Shown: positions 1-6,731 of the stretch, piece after piece
How positions within the stretch are numbered: the stretch's first letter is position 1
How the letters are laid out: each line of letters starts with the position of its first letter
Source of the DNA: a bacterium
GTDB taxonomy: Bacteria > Spirochaetota > JAHITG01
Assembly: GCA_028711675.1 (NCBI GenBank)
Contig: JAQTRT010000046.1
Coordinates: forward strand, 1 to 14,367
Direction of reading: 5' to 3'
DNA: 14,367 bases
Program-made: the position numbers and the translations under genes
The notes under the pieces: model-generated
Databases searched by the model: none
What the model saw: the letters and a program-made list of their open reading frames with translations, nothing else
Told to the model about the DNA's origin: nothing

Positions 1-99
1 CAGAAGATATATATTTTATATGTATCCGTCAAGGGAAAAATCATATCAGTAAAAGATGGCCGATATCATTGCTGCAGGCTGAACAAACCAAGGAAAACG

Positions 100-127
100 T
101 TGACATTGGAAATAATATATTTATTAT
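100..127 (+). promoter_or_regulatory. Sigma-70-like promoter of the copper ATPase gene
   Basis: A perfect TTGACA at 100-105 is followed, after a 16-bp spacer, by TATTAT at 122-127. Transcription would start near 134 and leave a leader of about 54 nt before the ATG at 188. The region is strongly AT-rich compared with the downstream gene. One caution: a reading frame open from position 3 ends in a TGA at 189-191 that overlaps the ATG, so an upstream gene reading through this site cannot be excluded. I favour the promoter because of its match to consensus and the base composition. Confidence 0.55.
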
Positions 128-187
128 TGCAGTGAGAAAAATGGCGTTCCTTCCTTTCCCTCAGGGAAGACCGGATAAGACAGGATT

Positions 188-2272
188 ATGAAGACAAAGA
201 AAAAAAAAGATATCAAGCTTTCAGAACATACGGATAAGCATCAAGGAAAGGCCCGTTCCGGGAAAGGGCTTTTTATTGGAAATAAAAACAGATTGCCGCG
301 GCATCATGCAGAAGCCAAGGACGGTCCTCATAACCATCATGGAAATGATCTGAAAAAACGTTTTTTTATCTCCCTGGCCTTAACTGTGCCGGTACTTCTC
401 TTTTCACAGGTTGTTCCGGAATGGTTTAACCTCCCCCCTCTTTTTTCATTCCCCGGACAGGGATACCTTGTATGGGCGCTTTCCTCACTTCTTTTTTTTT
501 ACGGGGGGTTTCCGTTCTTGAAAGGGTTCGTCCGGGAGATGCGGTCAAAGAGACCGGGTATGATGACCCTTATTACCATGGCCATCACTGCCGCTTATCT
601 GTACAGCAGCAGTATTGTATTCGGTCTGAAAGGGATGGATCTTTTCTGGGAACTGGCGGCCTTGATCGATATCATGCTCCTGGGTCATTGGATCGAAACA
701 AGGTCTGTTAGGAATGCCTTACAGTCCCTTGAAGAGATTGCCCGGCTCCTGCCGTATCAGGCGCATAAGCTGCTCGCAGATGATAAGATCACGGACCTGC
801 CCCTGGACCAGCTGACTCTTTATGATGTTCTCCTGGTCAAAGCCGGGGAAAAGGTCCCGGCAGACAGCGTGATCATGAAGGGAGAGACATCTGTTGATGA
901 GTCCATGCTGACCGGTGAATCGGTCCCGGTCCAGAAAAAAGCGGGTTCAGAGGTCATCGGCGGGTCCCTGAACCTGGATAATCCCATTACCGTCCATATC
1001 AGGAAACTGGGAAAGGATTCCTTCATCCAGAACCTCATCCGCCTGGTTCAGGAAGCCCAGGCTGGAAAATCAAAACTTCAGGGACTGGCGGACAGGACCG
1101 CGTTCTGGCTCACCCTCCTCTCGATCGGTCTGGGAATAATAACTTTTATCCTTTGGCGTACGGGAATGGACAGGTCAGTGGCCTTTTCTCTGGAAAGGGC
1201 TGTAACCGTGATAGTCATTGCCTGCCCTCATGCTCTGGGTTTGGCCATACCTCTTGTTGTCGCGGTCTCAACGACACTGGCGGCCAGGAAAGGATTCATC
1301 ATCAAGAACCGGGCTGCCTTTGAGAAAGGTCATACCCTGCAGGCGGTATTATTTGATAAAACAGGAACGCTCACACAGGGGAAGTTCGGAGTCACGGATG
1401 TTATGAGCTTCCGTAAGGGCTTGAATGAAGCCGAGCTCTTAAAATATGCCGCTTCCATTGAATCGCATTCCAGTCATCCCATCGCCCAGGGGATCTGTTC
1501 TGCTTCACGGGAGATCTATCCGGTCACGGAATTTAAATCCCTTCCCGGTAAAGGGGTCGAAGGAAAAGTGAACAATAAGAACATCAGGGTCGTGAATCTG
1601 GCTTATCTGAAAAAGAATAATATTAAAACATCCGGTCTGGGCATAGATAAGCTCTTTCATCTCGGCAAGACCGTTGTTTTTGTCATAATAGACGGTGAGC
1701 TGAAGGGGATGATCGCCTGCGCCGATATGATCCGGCCTGAATCAAAACAAGCTGTAGCCTGCCTGAAAAAGATGGGGATCCGCTCCATTATGGTCACGGG
1801 AGATAATAAAGAGATCGCGCAATGGGTTTCTGATATCATCGGGATCGAAGAATATTATTCCGAGATGCTGCCTGCGGACAAGGTAAAGAAGGTGCGGGAA
1901 TTAAAGGCCCGGTACACCAGCGTGGCCATGACAGGTGACGGGATCAATGACGCGCCGGCCCTGGCTCAGGCTGATCTGGGTATAGCTGTAGGCGCTGGTA
2001 CGGACATAGCCCGGGAAACAGCGGACCTGATCCTTGTCAGGAGCAACCCCCTCGATATCCTGAACGTTATCCGGCTGGCCCGGTCCACATACACGAAAAT
2101 GATCCAGAACCTTCTCTGGGCTTACGGTTATAATATGATCGCCATCCCTTTAGCCATGGGCTTGCTTTATCCGGCGGGGATCCTTCTTCACCCCGGCCTG
2201 GCTGCACTTTTCATGTCCCTGAGTACGATCATTGTAGCCCTCAATGCCAGGTCCCTGAACCTTCCGGATTAA
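188..2272 (+). CDS. copB: CopB-type P1B-3 copper/silver-translocating ATPase
   Basis: This is an inner-membrane P-type ATPase, most likely exporting copper or silver, 694 residues long. The N-terminus is hydrophilic and has a small His-rich patch (His39, 40, 48, 50, 51) in place of a CxxC metal-binding domain. The actuator loop has TGES (242-245). The transmembrane metal site is Cys346-Pro347-His348, the CPH signature of CopB-like pumps rather than the CPC of CopA. The phosphorylated Asp390 lies in DKTGTLT, His430-Pro431 is the nucleotide-binding HP pair, and GDGINDAP (583-590) is the hinge. The last helices carry YN..IPLA (648-656) and MSLST (676-680) with Asn686, also typical of this subclass. 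Length and motif order are complete. An in-frame TAA at 176-178 rules out an earlier start; the Shine-Dalgarno sequence is weak (CAGGA at 181-185). It is followed by its own terminator and appears monocistronic. No copper-responsive regulator is visible. Metal specificity (Cu+, Cu2+ or Ag+) is inferred from family knowledge. Confidence 0.93.
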   Translation: MKTKKKKDIKLSEHTDKHQGKARSGKGLFIGNKNRLPRHHAEAKDGPHNHHGNDLKKRFFISLALTVPVLLFSQVVPEWFNLPPLFSFPGQGYLVWALSSLLFFYGGFPFLKGFVREMRSKRPGMMTLITMAITAAYLYSSSIVFGLKGMDLFWELAALIDIMLLGHWIETRSVRNALQSLEEIARLLPYQAHKLLADDKITDLPLDQLTLYDVLLVKAGEKVPADSVIMKGETSVDESMLTGESVPVQKKAGSEVIGGSLNLDNPITVHIRKLGKDSFIQNLIRLVQEAQAGKSKLQGLADRTAFWLTLLSIGLGIITFILWRTGMDRSVAFSLERAVTVIVIACPHALGLAIPLVVAVSTTLAARKGFIIKNRAAFEKGHTLQAVLFDKTGTLTQGKFGVTDVMSFRKGLNEAELLKYAASIESHSSHPIAQGICSASREIYPVTEFKSLPGKGVEGKVNNKNIRVVNLAYLKKNNIKTSGLGIDKLFHLGKTVVFVIIDGELKGMIACADMIRPESKQAVACLKKMGIRSIMVTGDNKEIAQWVSDIIGIEEYYSEMLPADKVKKVRELKARYTSVAMTGDGINDAPALAQADLGIAVGAGTDIARETADLILVRSNPLDILNVIRLARSTYTKMIQNLLWAYGYNMIAIPLAMGLLYPAGILLHPGLAALFMSLSTIIVALNARSLNLPD

Positions 2273-2296
2273 GGAAAAAGGTGTTTTATGTTTTAT

Positions 2297-2327
2297 ATCA
2301 GGATCTTTCCTGATTTTAATTTTTTTC
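2297..2327 (+). terminator. Intrinsic terminator after copB
   Basis: A perfect 7-bp stem, ATCAGGA (2297-2303) with TCCTGAT (2308-2314), encloses the loop TCTT and is followed by TTTAATTTTTTT (2315-2326). It lies 25 bases past the copB stop codon. Its T-tract overlaps the stop codon (2316-2318) of the convergent minus-strand gene. On the minus strand the hairpin lacks a T-tract, so it should work for the plus strand only. Confidence 0.8.
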
Positions 2328-2675
2328 TGCTCGGGACAGGTCCCGGATACAGTCCAGAATAAGTCTGATGCCGGCACGGAGACGGATCATTTGAGCCTGC
2401 ATGGCCTCCAGGCGGCTGATGATAAGGCTGCGGTATTCCGCGATATCCTGGATCTTGCTGATCCGAAGTGATTTCAGAATATTCCTGGTCTCCGTGACGG
2501 ATTCGATCTCTTCGTCATAGGTGGCGATGTTCTCGAACCAGACATAACCGGTCTTCTTATGGAATTTCTTCTCGTATTCTTTCATGAAATCCGCCCTGTC
2601 GTGCCTGATCTTCCGGATCAACCCGGTTAATTTTTGAAAAAGACATTTGCGGAATTCCCTGATCTGGGCATTCAT
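2316..2675 (-). CDS. Small helical protein of unknown function
   Basis: I do not recognise this 119-residue protein. It is soluble, with no signal peptide or membrane segment, and rich in Arg, Lys, Glu, Ile and Leu. The predicted character is almost entirely alpha-helical: a basic N-terminal helix (about 1-35), a middle stretch with the aromatic cluster GYVWFEN (43-49), and a C-terminal helix (about 75-115) with heptad-like Leu/Ile/Met spacing that suggests a coiled coil or helical bundle. It is convincingly a gene. A near-perfect Shine-Dalgarno sequence (GGAGGTGATC, reading the minus strand from 2687 down) sits 7 nt before the ATG, and a TTGACA/TATACT promoter lies about 85 nt upstream of that. 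It is convergent with copB and divergent from hydCBA. Because it shares a regulatory region holding a Rex-like site, a redox-linked role or co-regulation is possible, but this is inference from position only. Confidence 0.75.
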   Translation of the reverse strand: MNAQIREFRKCLFQKLTGLIRKIRHDRADFMKEYEKKFHKKTGYVWFENIATYDEEIESVTETRNILKSLRISKIQDIAEYRSLIISRLEAMQAQMIRLRAGIRLILDCIRDLSRAEKN

Positions 2676-2766
2676 GGGATCACCTCCCTGTTGAATTTTT
2701 ATCCCTGACCGGATACTGTGCAGGAACAGGCCGTATTGATACGATGGAATTGGGGGTATTTTTTAA

Positions 2767-2794
2767 AGTATAGTATTGTCTAAAGTGATGTCAA
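2767..2794 (-). promoter_or_regulatory. Promoter of the minus-strand small gene
   Basis: Reading the minus strand, TTGACA (2794-2789) is followed by a 16-bp spacer and TATACT (2772-2767). The predicted start is near 2760, giving a leader of about 85 nt before the ATG at 2675. The Rex-like site lies 13 bp upstream of this -35, so a regulator bound there could act on both promoters. Confidence 0.6.
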
Positions 2795-2807
2795 TGAAAA
2801 TAAATCT

Positions 2808-2825
2808 TTGTTATTTTTTTCACAA
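2808..2825. promoter_or_regulatory. Rex-like redox operator (candidate)
   Basis: The 18-bp sequence has left arm TTGTTA (2808-2813) and right arm TCACAA (2820-2825), separated by six T. The arms match an inverted repeat at 5 of 6 positions. The layout fits the family-level consensus of Rex operators, TTGTGA-N6-TCACAA, which also includes TTGTTA-type arms. Rex is a known NADH/NAD+ sensor that represses fermentation and hydrogenase genes in many anaerobes. The site ends 5 bp before the -35 of the hydCBA promoter. Assignment rests on motif and context; no rex gene is in the window. Confidence 0.5.
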
Positions 2826-2830
2826 ATTAC

Positions 2831-2858
2831 TTGACAATGAAAATAAAAGAAATATGAT
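2831..2858 (+). promoter_or_regulatory. Promoter of the hydCBA operon
   Basis: A perfect TTGACA (2831-2836), a 16-bp spacer and TATGAT (2853-2858) form a strong sigma-70-like promoter. Transcription would start near 2865. No other convincing promoter is seen before hydB or hydA, so the three genes are probably transcribed from here. Confidence 0.65.
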
Positions 2859-2999
2859 GCTGTATGGAAGTTTCACCCAAACATGGAAATTCTTCTTTAA
2901 AATGGAATTTTTTGCTCAGTAAGGCTTTTTTCTGCGGTGCCAGCTACGGAATACCGTATTTCTTTCACACTAAGGATTAATTTTACGGGAGGAACCGGA

Positions 3000-3500
3000 A
3001 TGTCAGTCAACCTGAACGATGCCCGATGCAAGGAGTTAAACGAGGAAGAGAAATATAAGCTGCTCAACCAGGTCATATCTGAATACAACCAGGATGAGAA
3101 TAACCTTATTCAGATCCTTCATATGACCCAGGCCATATTCAGTTATATCCCGCTCGAGGTGCAAAAATATATTGCAAAGAAGATGAACATGCCTCTCTCC
3201 AAGGTGAGCGGTGTGGTGACCTTTTATTCCTTTTTTTCCACACGGCCAAAAGGAGAGTACATGGTCCACGTCTGCCTGGGGACAGCGTGTTATGTCCGGG
3301 GCGGTAAAAAGATCATGGATAAACTGAAAGAAATGCTTGGTGTGGACGTGGGAGAGACCACGCGGGACCGGAAATTCACGCTGGAAGTAATGCGGTGCAT
3401 CGGCGCCTGCGGCCTGGCTCCGGCCGTCACCATCAACGAGAAGGTCTATAAACAGGTCAACCCGAATAAATTACAGAAGATCATCGGTGAATATCAATGA
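3000..3500 (+). CDS. hydC: Bifurcating [FeFe]-hydrogenase subunit HydC (NuoE-like, [2Fe-2S])
   Basis: This is a 166-residue NuoE/HndA-type subunit of a cytoplasmic electron-bifurcating hydrogenase. A helical N-terminal domain (about 15-80, with GVVTFYSFFS at 71-80) precedes a thioredoxin-like [2Fe-2S] domain. The cluster ligands are visible as Cys92 and Cys97 in CLGTAC, and Cys133 and Cys137 in CIGAC, the standard pattern for the family, and the length is normal. In the family this cluster sits next to the HydB flavin and exchanges electrons with it. The ATG at 3000 is preferred over an in-frame GTG at 2937 because GGGAGGAA (2987-2994) lies 5 nt before it and homology begins only after it. 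It is first of three genes; hydB follows after 94 bases. Confidence 0.92.
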   Translation: MSVNLNDARCKELNEEEKYKLLNQVISEYNQDENNLIQILHMTQAIFSYIPLEVQKYIAKKMNMPLSKVSGVVTFYSFFSTRPKGEYMVHVCLGTACYVRGGKKIMDKLKEMLGVDVGETTRDRKFTLEVMRCIGACGLAPAVTINEKVYKQVNPNKLQKIIGEYQ

Positions 3501-3524
3501 TGATCCCGTAGAGTGCTTCATAAA

Positions 3525-3563
3525 CTTGCGGTCCGGCTCCGCATCCCCAGTCAGGCAAGCTTT
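3525..3563 (+). promoter_or_regulatory. Overlapping hairpins in the hydC-hydB gap
   Basis: Two stems compete for the same bases. One is TGCGG (3527-3531) with CCGCA (3539-3543). The other is CTTGC (3525-3529) with GCAAG (3555-3559), followed by CTTTT, which looks like a weak terminator. They cannot form together. The stems are only 5 bp, so this may be chance. If real, it could tune HydB/HydA output relative to HydC or process the transcript. Confidence 0.25.
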
Positions 3564-3594
3564 TACGGCAATCTAAAACAAGGTCAGGTATATC

Positions 3595-6500
3595 ATGGAT
3601 AAGAATATTAAAGACATCAAGGATTTGAACGGTATTAAAAAATCTTTCCAGGCTGAGAAAAAGAGATACAAGCATATCATCCGGCTTTGCACAGGTGCAG
3701 GCTGCGTGTCATCCAAGTGCAATGAGGTGAAACAAACTCTGGTCCAGGAACTGGAGCAGCACGGCATCATGAAGGACATCCGGATCAATTCCACCGGCTG
3801 TATCGGCTCCTGTGATGTGGGGCCTACCATGATCATCGAGCCTCAGGGTGTGTTTTTCTGCCGGCTTACGGCCAAGGATATCCCTTCCCTTGTGAAGAGC
3901 TATTTTTTCGAAGGGAACATCCCTGAGAACTTTTGTTACCATGACATAAAGACCGGTAAGACCGTTCCTTTGTTCAAGGATATCGATTTTTTTAAACAAC
4001 AGACAAAAGTCGTACTGAAGAATTGCGGACTGATTGATTACGGATCGCTCGAGGAATACATCAGCCAGGACGGTTATTTTGCCCTGGCTAAAGTGCTGTC
4101 CGGGATGAAGCCGGAGGATGTGATCAAGGAAGTGATCAGGTCAGGGTTGAGGGGCCGCGGCGGCGGTGGATTTTCCACAGGCTTAAAATGGGAAATGGCA
4201 AGGAAAACATACAATAAGATCAAGTATGTTATCTGCAATGCGGATGAAGGGGACCCGGGAGCGTTCATGGACAGAAGCCTTCTGGAAGGGGATCCTCATT
4301 CCGTGTTAGAAGGAATGGCTGTGGCCGGTTTTGCCATAGGCTCCAACCGGGGGATCGTTTATATCCGTGCGGAATATCCTCTGGCCGTGGAACGGCTGGA
4401 ACAGGCCATCAAAGATGCCCGGCAGTACGGGTTACTGGGTAAGAATATTTTAGGACAGAATTTTGACTTTGATGTGGATATCCGGATAGGCGCAGGAGCT
4501 TTTGTATGCGGGGAAGAGACAGCGCTCATGGCCTCGGTCGAGGGAAAGCGCGGCGAGCCCAGGCAGAAACCGCCCTTTCCCACGGATGCAGGATTGCTCC
4601 GGAAACCAACCATCATCAATAATGTGGAAACTTTCGGAAATATTACATCCATCATTCTGAATACAGCGGACTGGTTCGCGTCCATGGGAACGGAAAAGAG
4701 CAAGGGTACTAAAGTATTCGCCCTGGCCGGAGATATTAATAATACCGGGCTGATCGAAGTACCTATGGGCATCAAACTCGGGGAGATTATCTATGATATC
4801 GGAGGCGGTATCCCCAAGGGAAAGAGATTTAAAGTGGCCCAGACAGGCGGTCCTTCAGGCGGATGCCTGACGCGGAAACACCTGAATACGTCCGTGGATT
4901 ATGATTCACTGGTCGAACTGGGAGCCATCATGGGTTCAGGCGGCATGGTCGTCATGGATGAGAATACCTGTATGGTGGATATGGCGCGGTTCTTCATGGA
5001 TTTTGTGCAGGAAGAATCGTGCGGAAAATGCGTACCTTGCCGTCTGGGGACCAAGCGCATGCTTGAGATCCTGGAAAGGATCACAAGAGGCGAAGGCAGG
5101 GAAGGCGATGTGGAATTACTGATAGAGTTGGGCACCAGTATCAAGGAATCCGCACTCTGCGGCCTGGGTCAGACCGCGCCCAATCCTGTTCTCAGCACGA
5201 TCAAATATTTCAGAAAAGAGTATGATGATCATATCCTGCATAAATACTGTTCAGCCGGCGTGTGCAGCGATCTGTTTATCTCTCCGTGCCAGAATGTCTG
5301 TCCGGCCGGAGTGAACGTACCGGGATATATCGCCCTGATCGCGGCCGGCCGCGTCCTGGAAGCATACAAGCTCATCCGCAAGGAGAATCCCTTCCCGTCC
5401 GTCTGCGGAAGGGTCTGTACCCATCCCTGCGAGAACGTCTGCCGCAGGGGACAGCTGGACGAACCGATCGCTATTGCGGACCTGAAGCGTTACGCGGCTG
5501 ATTACGTCCTTAACTCCGATGAACCTTTCATGGACCTTGTTTTCCCCAAGAAAGGAAAATCCGTTGGCATCATCGGGGCCGGTCCGTCCGGCCTTACCTG
5601 CGGTTATTATCTGGCCAGACTGGGGTATGATGTGACCATTTATGAGGCCCAGCCTGTGGCTGGCGGTGTTTTAGCTTTCGGGATCCCGCAGTACAGGCTT
5701 CCGAAAGAGATGCTCGAGAAAGAGATCAATACCATCAAACAGGTGGGGATCAATATCCTTACCAATATGAAAGTGGGTATGGATATATTGTTCAATGACC
5801 TGAGAAAGAAGCATCACGCCGTTTATATCGCTACAGGTACACAGCATTCCCGAAAGATAGGCATCGAAGGAGAGGACCTGAAAGGTGTGTATCATGGCCT
5901 GGATTTCCTTAGGGATGTGAACCTGCATAAAAATGTCAAGGTGAAAGGTGTTGTGGCCATCATCGGCGGTGGTAATACTGCCATTGATGCAGCCCGGGCT
6001 GCTGTCCGGAAAGGGGCGGCCGAGGTCCATGTTATTTACCGGAGGACACGGGAGGACATGCCGGCTGATAAACGGGAGATACAGGATGCCCTCGACGAGG
6101 GGATCGTCATTCATACCCTGACCGACCCGCTCCGCTTCACGGCTGACAGCAACGGCCGGGTGAAGCAGATCGAGTGCGTCAGGATGGAACTGGATGGATT
6201 TGATCCGGATGGCAGGAAAAAGACACAGAAGATACACGGCACCAATTTTACTTTTAATGTGGATATAGTGATACCGGCGGTCAGCCAGTATTCCGACCTT
6301 CCTTTTGTGAAGAAGAGCGAGATCGAGACCACGGAATGGGGAACCTTTATTATTGATGAGGTGACCCAGATGACCACGCTGCCGGGCGTTTTTGCGGGCG
6401 GTGATGTGACACGCGGTTCGGATGTTGTCATTACAGCTATCGCGGATGGCAAGAGAGCTGCCCGGTCCATGGATAAATATATGGGCGGGAAAGGAGAATT

Positions 6501-6696
6501 GAACACTGGCGAGCCGATCGAGATCCCCAAGCCTGCTATGGATGAAGGGGATGTGATAGAGCATGAAAGATTTCTGATGAAGTACCTGGACCCGGAGAAA
6601 AGAAAACATGATTTCGAGGAAGTGTCGCAGGGGTTCCATAAGTTGAATGCCATTGCAGAAGCCATGCGGTGTCTCCGGTGTGACCGCAAGTCCTGA
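3595..6696 (+). CDS. hydB: HydB-GltD fusion: NuoF-type flavoprotein joined to an NfnB/GltD-type NAD(P) oxidoreductase
   Basis: At 1033 residues this is about 400 longer than an ordinary HydB. Domains in order: an N-terminal thioredoxin-like [2Fe-2S] domain (Cys32, 37, 69, 73); a NuoF core with the FMN/NADH glycine-rich loop GRGGGGFSTG (187-196) and NADEGDPGAF (215-224); an SLBB-like region (about 370-440); and the NuoF [4Fe-4S] site, ESCGKCVPC (474-482) with Cys522. At about 552 the protein passes into a GltD/NfnB-type module. Cys552, 557, 565, 569, 604, 608, 612 and 616 suit a metal site and [4Fe-4S] clusters. An FAD Rossmann motif GAGPSG (661-666), an NAD(P) Rossmann motif GGGNTA (791-796) with YRRTREDMPA (815-824), and a final FAD motif around FAGGD (933-937) follow. 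The ending AMRCLRCD is typical of that family. The usual C-terminal ferredoxin domain of HydB is replaced. The reading frame is continuous with no sign of a sequencing join. Inferred role: the flavin core of the complex, with one NAD(H) and one extra NAD(P)(H) site. Sporomusa-type Nfn (Stn) has, as I recall, a similar fusion. Confidence 0.93.
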   Translation: MDKNIKDIKDLNGIKKSFQAEKKRYKHIIRLCTGAGCVSSKCNEVKQTLVQELEQHGIMKDIRINSTGCIGSCDVGPTMIIEPQGVFFCRLTAKDIPSLVKSYFFEGNIPENFCYHDIKTGKTVPLFKDIDFFKQQTKVVLKNCGLIDYGSLEEYISQDGYFALAKVLSGMKPEDVIKEVIRSGLRGRGGGGFSTGLKWEMARKTYNKIKYVICNADEGDPGAFMDRSLLEGDPHSVLEGMAVAGFAIGSNRGIVYIRAEYPLAVERLEQAIKDARQYGLLGKNILGQNFDFDVDIRIGAGAFVCGEETALMASVEGKRGEPRQKPPFPTDAGLLRKPTIINNVETFGNITSIILNTADWFASMGTEKSKGTKVFALAGDINNTGLIEVPMGIKLGEIIYDIGGGIPKGKRFKVAQTGGPSGGCLTRKHLNTSVDYDSLVELGAIMGSGGMVVMDENTCMVDMARFFMDFVQEESCGKCVPCRLGTKRMLEILERITRGEGREGDVELLIELGTSIKESALCGLGQTAPNPVLSTIKYFRKEYDDHILHKYCSAGVCSDLFISPCQNVCPAGVNVPGYIALIAAGRVLEAYKLIRKENPFPSVCGRVCTHPCENVCRRGQLDEPIAIADLKRYAADYVLNSDEPFMDLVFPKKGKSVGIIGAGPSGLTCGYYLARLGYDVTIYEAQPVAGGVLAFGIPQYRLPKEMLEKEINTIKQVGINILTNMKVGMDILFNDLRKKHHAVYIATGTQHSRKIGIEGEDLKGVYHGLDFLRDVNLHKNVKVKGVVAIIGGGNTAIDAARAAVRKGAAEVHVIYRRTREDMPADKREIQDALDEGIVIHTLTDPLRFTADSNGRVKQIECVRMELDGFDPDGRKKTQKIHGTNFTFNVDIVIPAVSQYSDLPFVKKSEIETTEWGTFIIDEVTQMTTLPGVFAGGDVTRGSDVVITAIADGKRAARSMDKYMGGKGELNTGEPIEIPKPAMDEGDVIEHERFLMKYLDPEKRKHDFEEVSQGFHKLNAIAEAMRCLRCDRKS

Positions 6697-6731
6697 GAAG
6701 AAAGCCATTATTATTTCAAGGAGTTTCCGGT

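Larger units (their letters stand above)
2676..2999. other. Divergent intergenic control region
   Basis: This 324-base gap separates the minus-strand small gene from hydC. It holds two outward-facing promoters with their -35 boxes 36 bp apart, and a Rex-like near-palindrome between them. The expected hydC leader (about 2865-2999, 135 nt) is long. It contains a short hairpin, TACGG (2945-2949) with CCGTA (2954-2958) and loop AATA, and ends in the Shine-Dalgarno GGGAGGAA (2987-2994). I see no recognisable riboswitch in the leader. Confidence 0.6.

Noticed and set aside
2297..2327. Bidirectional terminator between convergent genes
   Set aside because: The minus-strand copy of the hairpin is followed by ATAAAAC rather than a T-tract, so only the plus-strand direction is supported.
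2937..2999. Earlier GTG start for hydC, adding 21 residues
   Set aside because: No Shine-Dalgarno sequence precedes it, the extension does not resemble the family, and the ATG at 3000 has GGGAGGAA at ideal distance.
5671..6708. 345-residue minus-strand open frame inside hydB, and a 192-residue one at 6111-6689
   Set aside because: They lie wholly over the well-supported GltD module, have no ribosome site or family motif, and are typical antisense shadows of a mid-GC gene.
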